A program made the position numbers and the translations under genes. A stretch of DNA of 9,693 nucleotides from CAZJOD01 sp964547525 (lineage in GTDB: Bacteria; Bacillota; Clostridia; JAAYHZ01): assembly GCA_964547525.1 (NCBI GenBank), contig CAZJOD010000136.1, forward strand, positions 1-9,693, read 5' to 3'. The notes under the pieces are model-generated. The model did not search any database. It was not told the origin of the DNA and saw only the letters and a list, made by a program, of their open reading frames with translations. Shown in pieces: positions 1 through 6,352 of this stretch (its first letter is position 1; each line of letters starts with the position of its first letter).

Positions 1-9
1 AGTTTTAAT

Positions 10-40
10 ATATAAATTTATCGTCATGTTAAATTTATAT
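10..40. repeat. 11-bp AT-only inverted repeat
   Basis: Bases 10-20 and 30-40 are perfect reverse complements (11 bp) separated by a 9-base spacer. The stem contains only A and T and no T-run follows it, so it is not a normal rho-independent terminator for a gene to the left. It could be the tail of such a terminator, an operator-like dyad upstream of the macro-domain gene, or chance in very AT-rich DNA. Confidence 0.35.
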
Positions 41-102
41 CGATACAACACTGTTTATTATTATAACAAGTATTTTACAAGCAATTAAAAAAAATAAACA
101 TA

Positions 103-125
103 TATAATGGGAAATAGTGTATAAT
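103..125 (+). promoter_or_regulatory. Two candidate -10 boxes for the macro-domain gene
   Basis: Two perfect TATAAT hexamers lie at 103-108 and 120-125, 30-50 bases before the start codon at 155. Neither has a good -35 hexamer at 16-18 bp. The closest match, TTTACA at 74-79, is too far away (23 bp) from the first box. One of them probably drives the gene, but in DNA this AT-rich a single hexamer is weak evidence. Confidence 0.3.
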
Positions 126-154
126 GGAAAAAACTAAATGAAAGGAAAAACAAT

Positions 155-667
155 ATGGGATTGATACGGATTGTTCAAGGCGATATAACTCAAGTGCCTG
201 TTGATGCAGTTGTTAATACATCATGTCAAATCACACAAAATGATGTAAGTACCGGTGAAAATATTGATTGTTCTATAAACTTAGAATCGGGGGATGACTG
301 TAATTTAAAAAGTAGCTTTGAAACCGGTAAAGCCAAAATTACAAAAGATTGTGAACAAACTAACAAATATATAATACATACTTTAGAACCGGTATGGCAG
401 GGGGGTTGTAAAAATGAAGACAAACAGCTTGCTATGTGTTATCGAGGTGCGTTAAGACTTGCCTTGGAGAACGGAGCAAAAACTGTTGCATTTCCTTCAA
501 TACATGAAGGCAAGCATGGTTTCCCGGTAAAACGTGCGGCAAGGATTGCTTTATTGGAAATTTCGGATTTTTTAGAAGATAATCAGGGCATAGACAAAGT
601 CTTTTTGGTTTGTTATGATGAGAGCATTGCGGATGCATATATGACGGCAATGCAAGAAATCGGATAA
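155..667 (+). CDS. Small stand-alone macro-domain protein with diverged binding loops
   Basis: This is a 170-residue protein made of one macro domain. The family binds ADP-ribose and related nucleotides, and many members remove ADP-ribose from proteins or deacetylate O-acetyl-ADP-ribose. Conserved features are the start strand with GDIT (residues 9-12), DAVVN (17-21), the TGKAKIT strand (57-63), IIHTLEPVW (73-81) and VAFPSI...GFP (111-124). Two key loops differ from typical active members. The usual NAAN is NTSC (21-24), and the glycine-rich GGGGVD loop aligns with STGENID (32-38). In the second loop the usual STG is HEG (117-119). AAAGGA at 141-146 with 8-base spacing supports the start. The gene appears monocistronic, since a 342-base gap follows. 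Macro-domain fold is secure; an active hydrolase is doubtful, and altered ligand choice or binding only is possible. Confidence 0.85.
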   Translation: MGLIRIVQGDITQVPVDAVVNTSCQITQNDVSTGENIDCSINLESGDDCNLKSSFETGKAKITKDCEQTNKYIIHTLEPVWQGGCKNEDKQLAMCYRGALRLALENGAKTVAFPSIHEGKHGFPVKRAARIALLEISDFLEDNQGIDKVFLVCYDESIADAYMTAMQEIG

Positions 668-771
668 AAAAATATCTAGCGTTATATTGCTAGTATAGTT
701 GGTATGTTTGATTTAATCCTTATATTTTTGAATAAATTACTACATAAAGTCACAAAAATATGTTTAATTAA

Positions 772-810
772 AAATAGGATACATTTTTAAAACTTGGTTT
801 AAAAAATGTA
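772..810. repeat. Self-complementary direct repeat, copy 1
   Basis: This is a 39-base element starting AAATAGGATACAT. Within it, 780-810 folds into a hairpin: TACATTTTT (780-788) pairs with AAAAATGTA (802-810), followed after one A/A mismatch by AAAC/GTTT and a TTG loop. It matches copy 2 at 851-888 with only a few differences, one of which is a single-base length change. It could be an intergenic palindromic element, a protein-binding site or part of an RNA structure. No such family is recognised by name. Confidence 0.8.
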
Positions 811-850
811 GGCCGGCCCGTGGACGCTAGAATTGGCCGCGGGTCTTATT
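811..850. other. GC-rich insert with hairpin between the two repeats
   Basis: This 40-base segment starts GGCCGGCCCG. Its first 35 bases (811-845) contain 26 G or C, about 74%, in a window near 30% GC. Bases 815-823 can pair with 837-845 (9 pairs, two of them G-U on the + strand), leaving a 13-base loop. It has no homology that I recognise. It could be inserted foreign DNA, the core of a structured RNA or mobile element, or an assembly or library artefact. Confidence 0.7.
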
Positions 851-888
851 AAATAGGATACATTTTAAAACTTGGTTTACAAAATGTA
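851..888. repeat. Self-complementary direct repeat, copy 2
   Basis: This is the second copy of the 38-39 base element, in direct orientation 79 bases after copy 1. Bases 859-866 pair with 881-888 (TACATTTT with AAAATGTA). A second short stem, AAAC with GTTT, follows around the same TTG loop. The differences from copy 1 fall mainly where the A/T runs change length, and the hairpin shape is kept, as expected if structure or symmetry is selected. Confidence 0.8.
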
Positions 889-1009
889 CACCTACTTATG
901 CGTTTTTTTATTTATGCTTTATTAATATCTATATAGTCGTTATTAACACAATCTTTATGCTAAAGAAGTTAAAATTATATAAAATCCTTATCCGTTAGAA
1001 GGTGATTAT

Positions 1010-1489
1010 ATGCGGATATTGCTGTTGTTAGGAATTGTTTTACCCTTTATTTACCTTGGATATTTAATGACAAGATTAGACATTTTTTTATCAGGTGAAG
1101 GAGTGGAGAACAATATTAACGATGTGCAATCCAAAACTCTGGTATTTGGTGATACCGACCTCTCAAAACAAGTTACCAACCTGTTAGTTAACAATGGTAT
1201 GCAGGTTTTTAATACGGTAGAACCGTTAATATTTGAGCGGGAACTTAATTTTTGCCGCCTTATTTCTTTATCCGATAATGATGTGGACAATTTAATTATG
1301 TGCAGTATAGGAAGAAAAATTTATAAAATAGAAAAAATATTAGGATTATGTAATGATATGTATTGTGAGAAAATATTTAAGAAAGAAAATATTTCATACA
1401 TAAAAGGGGAAAAAAATGCTCATAAAATTTATGAGATGGTAATGTCAGACGTGGAGGGTGATATGTCATGCAAAAGAAAAGACGATTAA
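1010..1489 (+). CDS. Membrane-anchored TrkA-N/RCK-like protein, putative partner of TrkH
   Basis: This 159-residue protein has one N-terminal hydrophobic helix (about residues 2-20) followed by a soluble domain. Residues 43-66 read like the first beta-alpha-beta of a Rossmann fold, but the GxGxxG nucleotide loop is replaced by FGDTDLS (46-52). Residues 94-131, with an LIMCSIGRKIY strand and an IGR/CND pattern, resemble the later strands of TrkA-N domains, including the segment ending in an 'isYI' strand. TrkA-N (RCK) subunits gate TrkH/KtrB-type K+ transporters from the cytoplasm by binding nucleotides. Here the nucleotide loop is degenerate, the RCK_C domain is missing and a membrane anchor is present. 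The gene overlaps trkH by 22 bp, which strongly suggests a shared function. AGAAGGTGAT (998-1007 region) supports the start. The RCK assignment is inference from fold pattern and context; no enzyme activity is claimed. Confidence 0.6.
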   Translation: MRILLLLGIVLPFIYLGYLMTRLDIFLSGEGVENNINDVQSKTLVFGDTDLSKQVTNLLVNNGMQVFNTVEPLIFERELNFCRLISLSDNDVDNLIMCSIGRKIYKIEKILGLCNDMYCEKIFKKENISYIKGEKNAHKIYEMVMSDVEGDMSCKRKDD

Positions 1490-2817
1490 AATATTTGACA
1501 TACCCAAAAATCATTGCTATCGGTTACTTTTTAGTAATAACATTAGGTACTTTTTTATTGAGTTTACCCGCTGCAAACCGTAATAATATTGCTCCTGGCT
1601 TGATTAATGCTTTATTTACAGCCACTTCGGCCACATGTGTTACCGGATTGGTTGTATATGATACATTTTTACACTGGTCTTTGTTCGGGCAGTTGGTCAT
1701 ATTGTTGTTGATACAGATAGGTGGTTTAGGTTTCATGACAATTATGACGATGTTTTCTTTCTTTCTACGTAGAAAAATCGGCTTAAAAGAAAGGGGACTT
1801 TTAAGAGAAAGTGTGAACACAATGTACTTAGGTGGAATTGTCAGACTAACTAAAAAAATTCTATTCGGTACATTGTTTTTCGAGGTAATAGGTGCAGTTA
1901 TATTATCTATACGATTTGTACCTGTTTTAGGATTAAGTACCGGAATATATTATGGTGTTTTTCATTCCATTTCTGCATTTTGTAATGCCGGATTTGACTT
2001 GATGGGGAGGTTTTTGAGTTTTTCATCACTTACATTGTTTTATGATGATATAATTGTAACCTTGACAATTATCACTTTAATAATAATAGGTGGTATAGGT
2101 TTTTTTGTATGGGATGATCTGTTAAAAAATAAATTACGATATAAAAAATATCATCTGCATACTAAGATTGTTCTTTGGGTTTCCTTTATTTTAATAATAT
2201 TCGGAACAATGTGTTTTTATTTATTTGAAAGGGATAATTTACTATCCGGTATGACCTTAGGGGAAAAAATTCTAGCATCATTTTTCAGCGCTGTAACTCC
2301 ACGTACCGCAGGCTTCAATACAATAGATACATCTTCATTAATGCCGGCAAGTAAATTACTCACTATTGTATACATGTTTATCGGAGGCAGTCCGGGTTCT
2401 ACTGCAGGAGGTATAAAAACAACTACTTTCGCAGTTATATTAATATCATTATGGTCAAGTCTCAGAAATACAAAGAGTGACAATATTTTTGGCAGACGTT
2501 TAGAAGATAGTGCGTTAAAAAGGGCGTCATCGGTTATATCGGTAAATTTAATACTCGCATTATCCGCAGCTATAATAATAAGTTTTACAAACTCGAATTT
2601 GGATTTAGGTGATGTTTTATTTGAAGTATTTTCTGCAATTGGTACGGTAGGGTTATCGACGGGAATTACCGGTCTTTTGAACAATTTCGCCAAAGTAATA
2701 ATCATCATATTAATGTATAGCGGAAGGGTAGGCAGTTTATCATTTGCTCTGATATTTACAGAAAGTAGGATCCCGTCATCAATACAAAATCCTTCAGAAA
2801 AAATTAATATCGGTTAA
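1468..2817 (+). CDS. TrkH/KtrB-family potassium uptake channel subunit
   Basis: This is a 449-residue integral membrane protein that carries K+ (sometimes Na+-coupled) inward across the cytoplasmic membrane. The length matches KtrB and the shorter TrkH proteins. The four pore-loop repeats of the superfamily are visible: SATCVTGL (54-61), SAFCNAGFD (169-177), TPRTAGFNT (277-285) and GTVGLSTG (392-399). Each has the central filter glycine. Conserved GGSPGSTAGGIKTTT (306-320) in the intramembrane gate region and GRVGSLSFAL (419-428) near the C-terminus confirm the family. GGAGGGTG at 1453-1460 lies 7 bases before the ATG, inside the end of the preceding gene, so translation is probably coupled. 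Known partners are TrkA or KtrA RCK rings. None of standard form is in the window; the anchored RCK-like protein upstream is the obvious candidate. Whether it behaves like KtrB or TrkH cannot be told from sequence alone. Confidence 0.95.
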   Translation: MQKKRRLKYLTYPKIIAIGYFLVITLGTFLLSLPAANRNNIAPGLINALFTATSATCVTGLVVYDTFLHWSLFGQLVILLLIQIGGLGFMTIMTMFSFFLRRKIGLKERGLLRESVNTMYLGGIVRLTKKILFGTLFFEVIGAVILSIRFVPVLGLSTGIYYGVFHSISAFCNAGFDLMGRFLSFSSLTLFYDDIIVTLTIITLIIIGGIGFFVWDDLLKNKLRYKKYHLHTKIVLWVSFILIIFGTMCFYLFERDNLLSGMTLGEKILASFFSAVTPRTAGFNTIDTSSLMPASKLLTIVYMFIGGSPGSTAGGIKTTTFAVILISLWSSLRNTKSDNIFGRRLEDSALKRASSVISVNLILALSAAIIISFTNSNLDLGDVLFEVFSAIGTVGLSTGITGLLNNFAKVIIIILMYSGRVGSLSFALIFTESRIPSSIQNPSEKINIG

Positions 2818-2871
2818 GGACAATTCTTACTGCAAACAATATAAAAATAACAAATATTCAGTTTAAAAATA

Positions 2872-2880
2872 TGTTAAAAT
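2872..2880 (+). promoter_or_regulatory. Candidate extended -10 promoter for the kinase/regulator pair
   Basis: TG-N-TAAAAT (2872-2880) lies in the 92-base gap between trkH and the kinase gene, about 30 bases before the start codon. No clear -35 hexamer is seen at 17 bp, which is tolerated in extended -10 promoters. It would allow the two-component genes to be transcribed separately from the transporter. Confidence 0.35.
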
Positions 2881-2909
2881 ACCAATAACAAGGTGGGTAT
2901 AAACAGCTG

Positions 2910-4310
2910 ATGAAATATAATTATTATTACAGGTTGATAATAATCATTACAATAACAACCATAGGTTCAATTGCATTAAATCGTTTTGGGATTGATAAAG
3001 AAAACATATTAATGATTTATATGGTCGGCGTCTTACTTGTGACCGCTTTGACCAGAGGTTACCGATTCGGCATCCTTGCTTCATTTGTAAGTGTAATGTC
3101 ATTTAATTATTTTTTTACCGAACCTGTGCATACATTCGCAATGTATAATACCAATGATATAGCTTTGATATTCTTTTTCCTTATTGCATCGATTATATCG
3201 TCCAGCTTGACCGCCAGATTCCAACGGCAGTTGTTAATATCACAAAAGAACGAACAGACTGCAAAGCTACTGTATGAAGTTACTCAACGTTTATTAAATG
3301 TTACCGGGGAAGATAATATTATATATCAAGGTATACGATTTTTGAAAGAATATACAGGTTATAACAGCAGTGTTGAAATACAAGAAAATAACCGAATTTA
3401 CCTTAGTGATGGTTTTAAGCCGAATATTGATGATAAAAGAACCGATCTGCCTATAATGGGTTTGGCTAAAAAATTGGGAACTCTAAAAGTATATGACGGT
3501 GTAAAAAATTTGAATATGGAACAAAAATGGGTTGTGGAGACAGTAGCCGCACAATTGGGCATTGCTTTGGATCGTGAATATGTTTACAATGAACGGGCAA
3601 ATATAGGAATAGCGATGGAACGTGAACATACAAAAAGTAATCTTTTGCGTAGCATTAGCCATGATTTGCGTACTCCGTTAACGGGAATCGCCGGGGCTAG
3701 CAGCTATATTGTACAGCGTATTAATACGCTTGAGAGGGAAAACATAGGGCGTCTTGCCGGCGATATTAACGAGCAAGCGGTCTGGCTTACCACATTAGTG
3801 GAAAACATGTTGAACATGACAAGGATTGATAATGGAAAGTTAACGGTAAATAAGCAGATAGAGGTGCTAGATGATGTTGTTAACGAGGTCATAGGTCATG
3901 TTGTGGGTTTATCTGAAAGGTCGTTTAAAATTATATTACCCGATGATTTAATTGCAATACCTATGGATGGTAAAATGATAGTGCAGGTATTAATAAATCT
4001 TTTGGATAATGCGGTAACTCATACACCAAAAAATTGTCCAATAGAGCTTGAAGTAAAAAAAATCCAAGGTTATGTTGAGTTTAATGTTGCTGACGGTGGA
4101 GCGGGTATAGACCCCTCTGTAAAGAATGATTTATTTGAAGCTTTTGTTACCAGCGGGAAAACAGGAGCTGACGGTAAAAAAGGAATAGGATTAGGACTGG
4201 CTATATGCAAGGCGGTTATAAGAGCTCACGGGGGTAGTATCAAAATGGGGACTTCCCATTTGGGTGGTGCATTGTTTACTTTTACCTTACCATATTCGGA
4301 GGATGTATGA
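2910..4310 (+). CDS. KdpD-like sensor histidine kinase, short form
   Basis: This 466-residue membrane histidine kinase matches the C-terminal half of KdpD. Four hydrophobic segments (about 8-23, 33-46, 53-69 and 83-100) form a DUF4118 domain with the typical FNYFFTEPVHTFA (65-77) and SSSLTARFQRQ (97-107). A GAF-like region (about 115-225) follows. HisKA holds the H-box SISHDLRTPLTG, with phospho-acceptor His251. The ATPase domain has N-box NLLDNA (363-368), G1 DGGAGI (395-400) and G2 GIGLGL (425-430). The roughly 400-residue N-terminal KdpD sensor plus Usp domains of full-length KdpD (about 900 residues) are absent. The start looks intact, so this is a short form and not a broken gene. AAGGTGG at 2890-2896 is the likely ribosome site, though 13 bases is a long spacing. 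It probably phosphorylates the regulator encoded next. No kdpFABC is nearby, so the target is likely the adjacent Trk-type genes (inference). Confidence 0.92.
   Translation: MKYNYYYRLIIIITITTIGSIALNRFGIDKENILMIYMVGVLLVTALTRGYRFGILASFVSVMSFNYFFTEPVHTFAMYNTNDIALIFFFLIASIISSSLTARFQRQLLISQKNEQTAKLLYEVTQRLLNVTGEDNIIYQGIRFLKEYTGYNSSVEIQENNRIYLSDGFKPNIDDKRTDLPIMGLAKKLGTLKVYDGVKNLNMEQKWVVETVAAQLGIALDREYVYNERANIGIAMEREHTKSNLLRSISHDLRTPLTGIAGASSYIVQRINTLERENIGRLAGDINEQAVWLTTLVENMLNMTRIDNGKLTVNKQIEVLDDVVNEVIGHVVGLSERSFKIILPDDLIAIPMDGKMIVQVLINLLDNAVTHTPKNCPIELEVKKIQGYVEFNVADGGAGIDPSVKNDLFEAFVTSGKTGADGKKGIGLGLAICKAVIRAHGGSIKMGTSHLGGALFTFTLPYSEDV
4298..4303 (+). promoter_or_regulatory. Ribosome binding site deciding between two ATG codons
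   Basis: GGAGGA lies just before two consecutive in-frame ATG codons at 4307 and 4310. Measured from the end of GGAGG (4302), the gap is 4 bases to the first and 7 to the second. The second has the better spacing, giving a TGATG stop/start junction with the kinase gene. Confidence 0.55.
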
Positions 4311-5005
4311 TGGATGAAAGTATCACAATAATGATTGTTGAAGATGATAAATATATTATGTCGCTAATAACAATATTATTAAAGGATGAAGGGTATAAAG
4401 CTCTAACAGCGGTAACAGGTAAAGAAGCCATTAGCTTGTTTTATGCCAATAACCCCGATATTATTCTCTTGGATTTGGGGTTACCGGATTTGGATGGCAT
4501 AGATATTATTAAAAGTATAAGAGAAAAAAGTAATGTTCCCATTATTGTGGTATCGGCAAGAGAAGAAGAAAACGAAATTATTCATGCTCTTGATTGCGGT
4601 GCGGACGATTATATGACGAAACCGTTTTTTACAGGAGAGTTATTAGCACGTATAAGAGTTGCGCAACGTAAAATAAATAACTTAATGAATCCGGAAAATC
4701 TTGATGTTTTTATGTGTGATAATTTAACTGTAGATTATAATAAGGGACTTGTTTTTGTAGATGCTTGCGAAGTTCATCTTACGCCTATGGAGTATAAGCT
4801 TTTAAAATTATTAATTTTAAACAGGGGAAAAGTTTTAACTCATAATTATATAATTAATAAAATTTGGGGTTATGGTGAAACAGGTGATTCTAAAAGTCTT
4901 CGGGTTTTTATGGCAAGTTTACGAAGAAAAATAGAAAAAGATACTGCCAATCCAAGGTTTATACTTACACAAGTCGGTATAGGCTATCGTTTTGCAGAAA
5001 AATAA
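4310..5005 (+). CDS. KdpE-like OmpR-family response regulator
   Basis: This is a DNA-binding response regulator of 231 residues (232 if the ATG at 4307 is used; numbering here is from 4307). The receiver domain has the acidic pocket EDD (12-14), phospho-acceptor Asp56 in LLDLGLPDLDG, Ser83 and Lys105 in TKPF. The C-terminal winged helix (about 132-230) shows LTPMEYKLLKLL, the SLRVFMASLRRKIE recognition-helix region and the closing GIGYRF hairpin, as in KdpE and OmpR. It is the expected partner of the upstream kinase, with stop and start overlapping as TGATG, so the two are made together. Phosphorylated KdpE normally activates kdpFABC; with none here, the transporter genes upstream are the natural target. 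I see no clear repeated operator sequence to support this. Confidence 0.93.
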   Translation: MDESITIMIVEDDKYIMSLITILLKDEGYKALTAVTGKEAISLFYANNPDIILLDLGLPDLDGIDIIKSIREKSNVPIIVVSAREEENEIIHALDCGADDYMTKPFFTGELLARIRVAQRKINNLMNPENLDVFMCDNLTVDYNKGLVFVDACEVHLTPMEYKLLKLLILNRGKVLTHNYIINKIWGYGETGDSKSLRVFMASLRRKIEKDTANPRFILTQVGIGYRFAEK

Positions 5006-5082
5006 TACTTAATAATTCTATTGCATAACTCTTTTTATAGTTAAATCAATTATAATATAAAAAATTATTTGATTTTAAATTA

Positions 5083-5111
5083 TTGCATTAAAATATAGCG
5101 TGTTATAGAAT
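5083..5111 (+). promoter_or_regulatory. Candidate promoter TTGCAT-N17-TAGAAT
   Basis: TTGCAT (5083-5088) and TAGAAT (5106-5111) are separated by 17 bases, the ideal spacing for the main sigma factor, and a TG lies 3 bases before the -10. The predicted transcript starts near 5118, giving a short leader before the ATG at 5156. This is the best-formed -35/-10 pair in the window. Confidence 0.5.
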
Positions 5112-5142
5112 ATATTTACATAGGTTGTTTATTTATTAAAAT

Positions 5143-5147
5143 GGAGG
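5143..5147 (+). promoter_or_regulatory. Ribosome binding site setting the start at 5156
   Basis: GGAGG lies 8 bases before the ATG at 5156, an ideal spacing. The upstream in-frame ATG at 5141 directly abuts this site and has no ribosome site of its own, so the open frame's first ATG is unlikely to be used. Confidence 0.75.
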
Positions 5148-5155
5148 CTTATTTT

Positions 5156-6121
5156 ATGGAACTTATTGATAGGTATGTGTATGCTGTTACTAAAAAACTA
5201 CCAAAATCACAAAAAGAAAATGTGACGAATGAAGTGAGGAAACTAATACAAGATAAGATTCAGGATAAAGGTGGCTATACTCCTGAAATAGAAGAGCAGG
5301 TTTTAAATGAATTGGGGCACCCGGAAATTTTAGTGGAAAAATACATACAATTCGACAGCTACCTTATAGGGCCAAAATTGTATAATAAATATATATATGT
5401 TTTAAAAATAGTTGTACCGATAATTGTCTTTTTAGGTTTATTAGGAAACACAATAGAATTTGCCGTAAATAATATCAAATTAACGGATTATTTCTTGGGT
5501 TTGCTAACAAGTATTATATCCGGAGCTTTCGGATCATTCGGGGTAGTTACTCTTATATTTGCTATATTTGAAAAAAATAAAGATGTAAATTTTTTAAATG
5601 AACATAAGAAAGATTGGAGTATAAAGGATTTACCCCATAGGAAACCGGTATTAAAGCCTTTTAGCATACCCGGGACTATAGTGGAAATTATTTTTACTGT
5701 AATATTTATGGTTATATTAAATAATGTTTTTAATATTATACAGTTATATCTTACAGATCAGAATAAAGTATATGTTTTTGTTAATAAAGAAGTGTTTAAT
5801 TCATACTTACCATATATTAATATACTGCTTTCATGTCATCTTATATTTCTTATAAGTAAATTAATTTTCAGGCAGTGGACATTCGTAAATGCGACGGCAA
5901 ACTTAATAATAAACATATTATCTTTAATATTAATATTGAATATTTTAGGAGATACTAGCATTATAAATCCGATTGATATATCAGGTGTAAATAATCTGTC
6001 CGGAGAAAGTATTGACATAGGAATTAAAGCGGCGGTAGTTTTTTTAAAAATTATATTCCCATTTGTATTGATTCTAAATTCAGCTGAAGGATTTTATAAA
6101 GCATACAAGAATCGTGAATAA
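5156..6121 (+). CDS. HAAS-domain (DUF1700-like) multi-pass membrane protein
   Basis: This 321-residue protein starts at the second ATG (MELIDRYVYAV), chosen because GGAGG precedes it by 8 bases. The first ~70 residues form a helical soluble domain with the pattern of HAAS/DUF1700 proteins: a tyrosine-rich start, LP.SQ..NV..E.RKLI, then a GGYTPEIEEQVLNELGHPE segment. About six hydrophobic segments follow, near 73-92, 101-125, 163-186, 203-225, 233-253 and 276-300. HAAS proteins usually sit beside a PadR-type repressor and are thought to act in envelope-stress or membrane signalling, with no fixed biochemical role. No PadR gene lies in the window. Its own promoter at 5083-5111 and the 150-base gap suggest it is not part of the kdpE operon. 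Family assignment is by N-terminal pattern; function is unknown. Confidence 0.65.
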   Translation: MELIDRYVYAVTKKLPKSQKENVTNEVRKLIQDKIQDKGGYTPEIEEQVLNELGHPEILVEKYIQFDSYLIGPKLYNKYIYVLKIVVPIIVFLGLLGNTIEFAVNNIKLTDYFLGLLTSIISGAFGSFGVVTLIFAIFEKNKDVNFLNEHKKDWSIKDLPHRKPVLKPFSIPGTIVEIIFTVIFMVILNNVFNIIQLYLTDQNKVYVFVNKEVFNSYLPYINILLSCHLIFLISKLIFRQWTFVNATANLIINILSLILILNILGDTSIINPIDISGVNNLSGESIDIGIKAAVVFLKIIFPFVLILNSAEGFYKAYKNRE

Positions 6122-6171
6122 TTTACATACCGATCAAATATAGAAATCTGTAATATTTATATATAATTTTA

Positions 6172-6180
6172 TGGTATAAT
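6172..6180 (+). promoter_or_regulatory. Extended -10 promoter for the DUF2156/GNAT genes
   Basis: TG-N-TATAAT (6172-6180) is a perfect extended -10. The bases where a -35 box would lie (6152-6157) do not match TTGACA, which extended -10 promoters tolerate. Transcription would start near 6187, inside the hairpin at 6186-6204, leaving a leader of about 165 bases before the ATG at 6353. Confidence 0.5.
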
Positions 6181-6185
6181 ATAGC

Positions 6186-6209
6186 TATGCGGTTTAACTG
6201 CATATTTTT
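6186..6209 (+). terminator. Palindrome plus T-run: weak terminator or leader hairpin
   Basis: The sequence from 6186 to 6204 is a 19-base near-palindrome (TATGCGGTT with AACTGCATA, one G-T pair), followed by TTTTT at 6205-6209. It looks like a small rho-independent terminator, possibly for the upstream membrane-protein gene 65 bases before. Because the promoter at 6172-6180 sits right against it, it may instead be the 5' end hairpin of the next transcript. The physical loop would be small, so the real stem is about 7-8 pairs. Confidence 0.4.
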
Positions 6210-6321
6210 ATAGGGTGCTATTTTATTCAATATACCGCTTATGCTTTTAGGAGTTTTATTATTCTGTTACACATTCTTAATAAGTATAGCGATAGATTGA
6301 TAACAAAGGAATATGCAGTTA
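6195..6321 (+). promoter_or_regulatory. Leader with alternative long-range pairing
   Basis: Bases 6195-6206 (TAACTGCATATT) are a perfect reverse complement of 6310-6321 (AATATGCAGTTA), 12 bp. G-U and A-U pairs can extend it to 15 by using 6207-6209 with 6307-6309. The same left arm also pairs with 6186-6194 in the hairpin just upstream. The two pairings exclude each other, as in attenuator-type leaders. The right arm ends 17 bases before the likely ribosome site GGAG (6339-6342). No known riboswitch class is recognised. Confidence 0.35.
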
Positions 6322-6352
6322 TAGATATAGTGGCAAATGGAGATTTTTTTTT

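Larger units (their letters stand above)
668..1009. other. 342-base gap: repeat/GC-island structure, no gene
   Basis: No credible protein-coding frame is visible here. The notable content is the repeat-island-repeat structure at 772-888, annotated separately. A short dyad (CTAGC at 676-680 with GCTAG at 689-693) follows the macro gene. It has only 5 bp and no T-run, so it is not called as a terminator. The last 120 bases should carry the promoter of the potassium block, but I see no hexamer pair with normal spacing. TATAAA at 977-982 and TAAAAT at 970-975 are possible -10 boxes. Confidence 0.6.

Noticed and set aside
772..888. Minimal CRISPR array (two 38-39 bp repeats, one 40-base spacer)
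   Set aside because: Repeat and spacer lengths fit loosely, but there are only two imperfect copies that differ in length, the repeats match no CRISPR family I know, and no cas gene is in the window.
889..1009. c-di-AMP (ydaO-type) riboswitch before the potassium genes
   Set aside because: Such riboswitches often control K+ genes in Firmicutes, but the 120 bases here are too short and AT-rich and show none of the conserved GC-containing helices I would expect.
2217..2708. 163-codon open frame on the minus strand inside trkH
   Set aside because: It lies wholly inside the TrkH coding region, whose pore-loop motifs are unmistakable, and its product resembles no known protein. It is a shadow frame.
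2815..2829. Terminator between trkH and the kinase gene
   Set aside because: A 6-pair stem with a 3-base loop overlaps the stop codon, but it includes a G-T pair and no T-run follows.
5043..5075. Terminator after the response regulator gene
   Set aside because: AAATCAA (5043-5049) pairs with TTGATTT (5069-5075), but the stem is only 7 AT-rich pairs and lacks a proper T-run on the + strand.
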